Shown here: piece by piece, positions 60,889-64,000 of the stretch
How positions within the stretch are numbered: position 1 is the first letter of the stretch
Layout of the letters: each line of letters begins with the position of its first letter
Assembly (NCBI GenBank): GCA_963580285.1
Contig: OY757015.1
Span: 150,968,082 to 151,032,081 of the forward strand
DNA from: Lucinisca nassula
Lineage: Eukaryota > Mollusca > Bivalvia > Lucinida > Lucinidae
Direction of reading: 5' to 3'
Length of the DNA stretch: 64,000 bases
The notes under the pieces: generated by a model
The model's input: only the letters and a program-made list of their open reading frames with translations
The model's database searches: none
Told to the model about the DNA's origin: nothing
Translations under genes and position numbers: made by a program

Positions 60889-63352
60889 TTTTTAGCTCAC
60901 CAGAGTCGAAGGCTCCGGGGGAGCTTATAGGATAGGCAGTTGTCCGTCGTCGTCGTATGTCGTCGTCGTCTGGCGTCAACACTTTCAAACGACATCTCCT
61001 CTGAAGCCACTGGGCCGATTGGGCCCAAATTTTATCTGTAGCATCCTTGGGCTGGGGGATTGAAAGTTTGTGTTTTTTATGAAAATCGGCTCATTAGTTT
61101 GGTTGCTATGGCAACTTGTTGTTTCCATAGACTTATAATGGGGAAAATTGAAAAATGGCATTTACTGCCAAGCCTCTGCAGATATTTTGACAAAACTTGC
61201 ATAGAAATGTTCCATAGGCAATCTACTATCTGCCGTATGATTTTAGGCCTTCTGTTCATTTTTATTGGTTGCCATGGAAACCAAAATGCAAAATATAGAA
61301 AAAAAAATACTTAAAACATCATCTCCTCAGAAACCATATGCTCTAGGAGGCTGAGACTTTATGAAAATATTCACCATATTTGCCTTTACAGGTTTTGTGT
61401 TTTTTATGAAATTTGGCCTTTTTGTTTTGTTGCTATGGCAACTTAGAGTTTACATTGACTTATAATGGGGAAACTGAAAAATGGCATTTACTGCCAAGTC
61501 ATTGCAGATATTTTGACAAAACTTACATGGACATGTTCCTTGAGTAATTTTCTCTCAGCCATAATGCTTTTATGTCAACCTGGGGGACCACTAGGTTGTG
61601 CTTGGGCCATGCCCCGCCCTCTCCACTTCATAAAATGCCTTATATCTCAGATACCTTACAGATCCCAACCCCTAAACCATATATATTCTTGTTCCTTATG
61701 ATAAGATGCATTAAGTGACACCAACCTGGGGGTCCCCCAGGATGTGCCGGGGACATGCCCTGCCCCCTCTATTTCATAAAATGCCATTTATCTCAGAAAC
61801 TGTTCAGATCCCCACCCCTAAACTATATATATTCTTGTTCCTTATGTTAAGATGCATTAAGTGACACCAACCTGGGGGTCCCCGGGGATGTGCCGGGGAC
61901 ATGCCCCACCCCCTCCACTTCATAAAATGCCATTTATCTCAGAAACCATTGAGATCCCCACCCCAAAACCATAGATACTTTTGTTTCTTATGATAAGATG
62001 ACTCAGTGGCACCAACCTGGGGGTCCCCAGGGATGTGCCGGGGCCATGCCCCACCCCCTCCACTTCATAAAAGGCCCAATATCCCAGTAACCTTACAGAT
62101 CCCCACCCCTAAACCATATCTATTCTCGTTCCTTATGATAAGTCACATTCAGTGACACCAACTTGGGGGTCCCTCGGAATATGCGGGGGGCCATGCCCAA
62201 CCCCCTCCACTTCATTAAAGGCTAAATATTCCAGAAACCTTACAGATCCCCACCCCAAAACCATATATATTCTTGTTCCTTATGATAAGACACATTCATT
62301 CAGTGACACCAACCTAGGGGTCACCCAGGTTGTGCCCGGGCCACAATCCACCCCTCGACTTCACAAAAGACCATATATCTGAGAAACTGTTCAGAGCCCA
62401 CCCCTAAACCATATATATTCTTGTTCCTTATGATAAGTCGCAAACAGTGACACCAGCATGGGGGTCCCCTCGGGGTTCCACGGGCCATGTCCCACCCCTT
62501 CATTAAAATCCATATATCTCAGAAACCGTTCAGATCCCCACCCCTTAACCATATATATTCTTGTTCCTGATGATAAGACTCCACTTAATAATAGGCCATA
62601 TATCTCAGAACCATTCAAATCCCCATCCTTTAATCACATATATTCTTGTTCATTGTTATTAGACACATTCAGTCAACCCTGTCTTGGAGGGTCCGCAGGG
62701 GCCATTTCTCTCCCTTCCACTTCATAAAAGGGCCTCATATCTCAGAAACCGTTCAGATCCCCACCATTTAACCATATATATTCTTGATCTTTATGATAAG
62801 GCATATTCAGTGACAACAGTCTTTGGCTTTTCTGGGATCTGCCATGCCCGAATCCCTCCATTGCTTAAAAGGCCTTGCGTCTCAGGAACCATACATATCC
62901 CCACCGCTAAACCATATATGTCTCTGTTCCTTTTTATAAGACCCATTTAGTGACACCAATCAGGGCTCCATTGGGCAGTGCCCACCTGAGCTCTGGTTTA
63001 TGAAACTTGGCTCTTTGGTTTGTTTGCTATGGCAAGTTAAGAGTTTCCATTGACTTATAATGGGGAAAATTGAAAAATGACATTAATGCCTCTCAAGATA
63101 TTTTGTCAAACTTTCATAAAAATGTTCCTTTAATAATGTTCTTTTTGGCCTATTGCCACAGGTGGGAAATTGTCAACTGTCATCTGTTGTCTTCAAGCGA
63201 CATCAGACCTCTGAAGCCACTAGTCTGATTGGGTCGAAATTTTATCTGTAGCAGCCTTGGGAGCAGGGCTTCCATGGTTAATTAAAATACATTGCTGCCA
63301 GTGGGCAGTGGCCCCCTGAGCTCTGGTGAGCATTGTGGCCCATGGGCCTCTT
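60889..63352 (-). mobile_element. T3 element, reverse, with head and tail
   Basis: The tail at 60893-60935 on the minus strand reads AAGCTCCCCCGGAGCCTTCG then ACTCTGGTGAGCTAA; the head at 63318-63352 reads AACAAGAGGCCCATGGGCCA then CAATGCTCACCAGAG. Core units of about 145 bp carry ACCAACCTGGGGGTCCC, CCACCCCCTCCACTTCATAA and CAGATCCCCACCCCTAAAC on the plus strand. Near-end blocks TTGCTATGGCAACTT and GGAAAATTGAAAAATGGC match the forward copy at 6900-6960. Confidence 0.8.
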
Positions 63353-64000
63353 GTTATTGGTTACCATGGAAACCAAAATGCAAAAATAGACAAAAAATAC
63401 TTAAAAAATCATCTCCTCAGAAACCATATGCTCTAGGAGGCTGAGACTTTATGAAAATATTCACCATATTTGCCTTTACAGGTTTTGTGTTTTTTATGAA
63501 ATTTGGCCTTTTAGTTTTGTTGCTATGGCAACTTAGAGTTTCCATTGACTTATAATGGGGAAAACTGAAAAATGGCATTTACTGCCAAGTCATTGCAGAT
63601 TTGTTGACAAAACTTACATAAACATGTTCCTTGTGTAAACTTCTCTCAGCCATATGCTTTTATGTCAACCTGGGGGTCCCCTAGGTGGTGCCGGGGCCAT
63701 GCCCCGCCCCCTCCACTTCATAAAATGCCTTATATCTCAGAAACCTTACAGATTCCAACATCTAAACCATATATATTCTTGTTCCTTATGATAAGATGCA
63801 TTAAGTGACACCAACCTGGGGGTCCCCCGGGATGTGCGGGGGACATGCCCCAACCCTTCCACTTCATAAAATGCCATATATCTCAGAAACCATACAGATC
63901 CCCACCCCTAAACTATATATATTCTTGTTCCTTATGCTAAAATGTATTAAGTGACACCAACCTGGGGGTCCCCCCGGGATGTTCCGGGACCATGCCCAAC
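63353..64000 (-). repeat. T3 sequence continuing past the window edge
   Basis: Repeats 61266-61900 with an offset of about 2.09 kb (TGCTCTAGGAGGCTGAGAC at 61330 and 63429). Either a second tandem element, or the outer part of an older element into which the previous one inserted. Confidence 0.7.

Overview
This is a gene-poor, repeat-dominated stretch of animal nuclear DNA, most probably from a bivalve mollusc. The clues are several tRNA-derived SINE families, many TTAA-flanked MITEs, a CR1/L2-group LINE, and tandem-core repeats with AAGGGC(C/A)ATAACTC and GCTCACCTGA motifs of the kind I associate with bivalve genomes. I see no host protein-coding gene, no intact tRNA or rRNA gene and no CRISPR. 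The species assignment is inference; a heterodont bivalve fits best.

Layout. 1-7.1 kb: three tandem-core repeats (T1, T2, T3). 7.1-16 kb: MITEs and SINEs. 16.1-18.2 kb: an element packed with TTCnnGAA dyads. 18.9-23.4 kb: nested SINEs, foldbacks and two Tc1-like transposase relics broken up by later insertions. 23.5-28.1 kb: a 35-bp minisatellite that appears to grow out of the end of a decayed MITE. 28.6-32 kb: T2 and T4 repeats. 32.7-34.7 kb: a TIR element with a dispersed internal motif. 35-38.5 kb: more MITEs. 38.8-40.6 kb: T5. 41.0-45.2 kb: a SINE split by a 5'-truncated LINE with an open 961-codon ORF2 and by a second SINE. 45.6-47.6 kb: nested MITE/SINE stack. 48.0-54.5 kb: T6 repeats split by a 2.36-kb hAT-like element. 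56.4-57.5 kb and 58.9-60.2 kb: two copies of a very short LTR retroelement (TRIM) whose LTR carries a 5S rRNA-derived promoter segment. 60.9-64 kb: inverted T3 repeats running off the window.

How the parts relate. Insertion order can often be read from target-site duplications (TTAA for the main MITE families, 10-18 bp for SINEs, 8 bp for the hAT-like element). At least five TTAA MITE families with different ends share one internal hairpin cassette, present about 30 times. Several large repeats share one plan: head hairpin, GCTCACCTGA motif, tandem core, tail hairpin ending GGTGAGCTAA. That plan resembles non-autonomous Helentron/DINE-like elements. The most unusual item is the pair of 5S-bearing TRIMs, an arrangement known to me from plant Cassandra elements.
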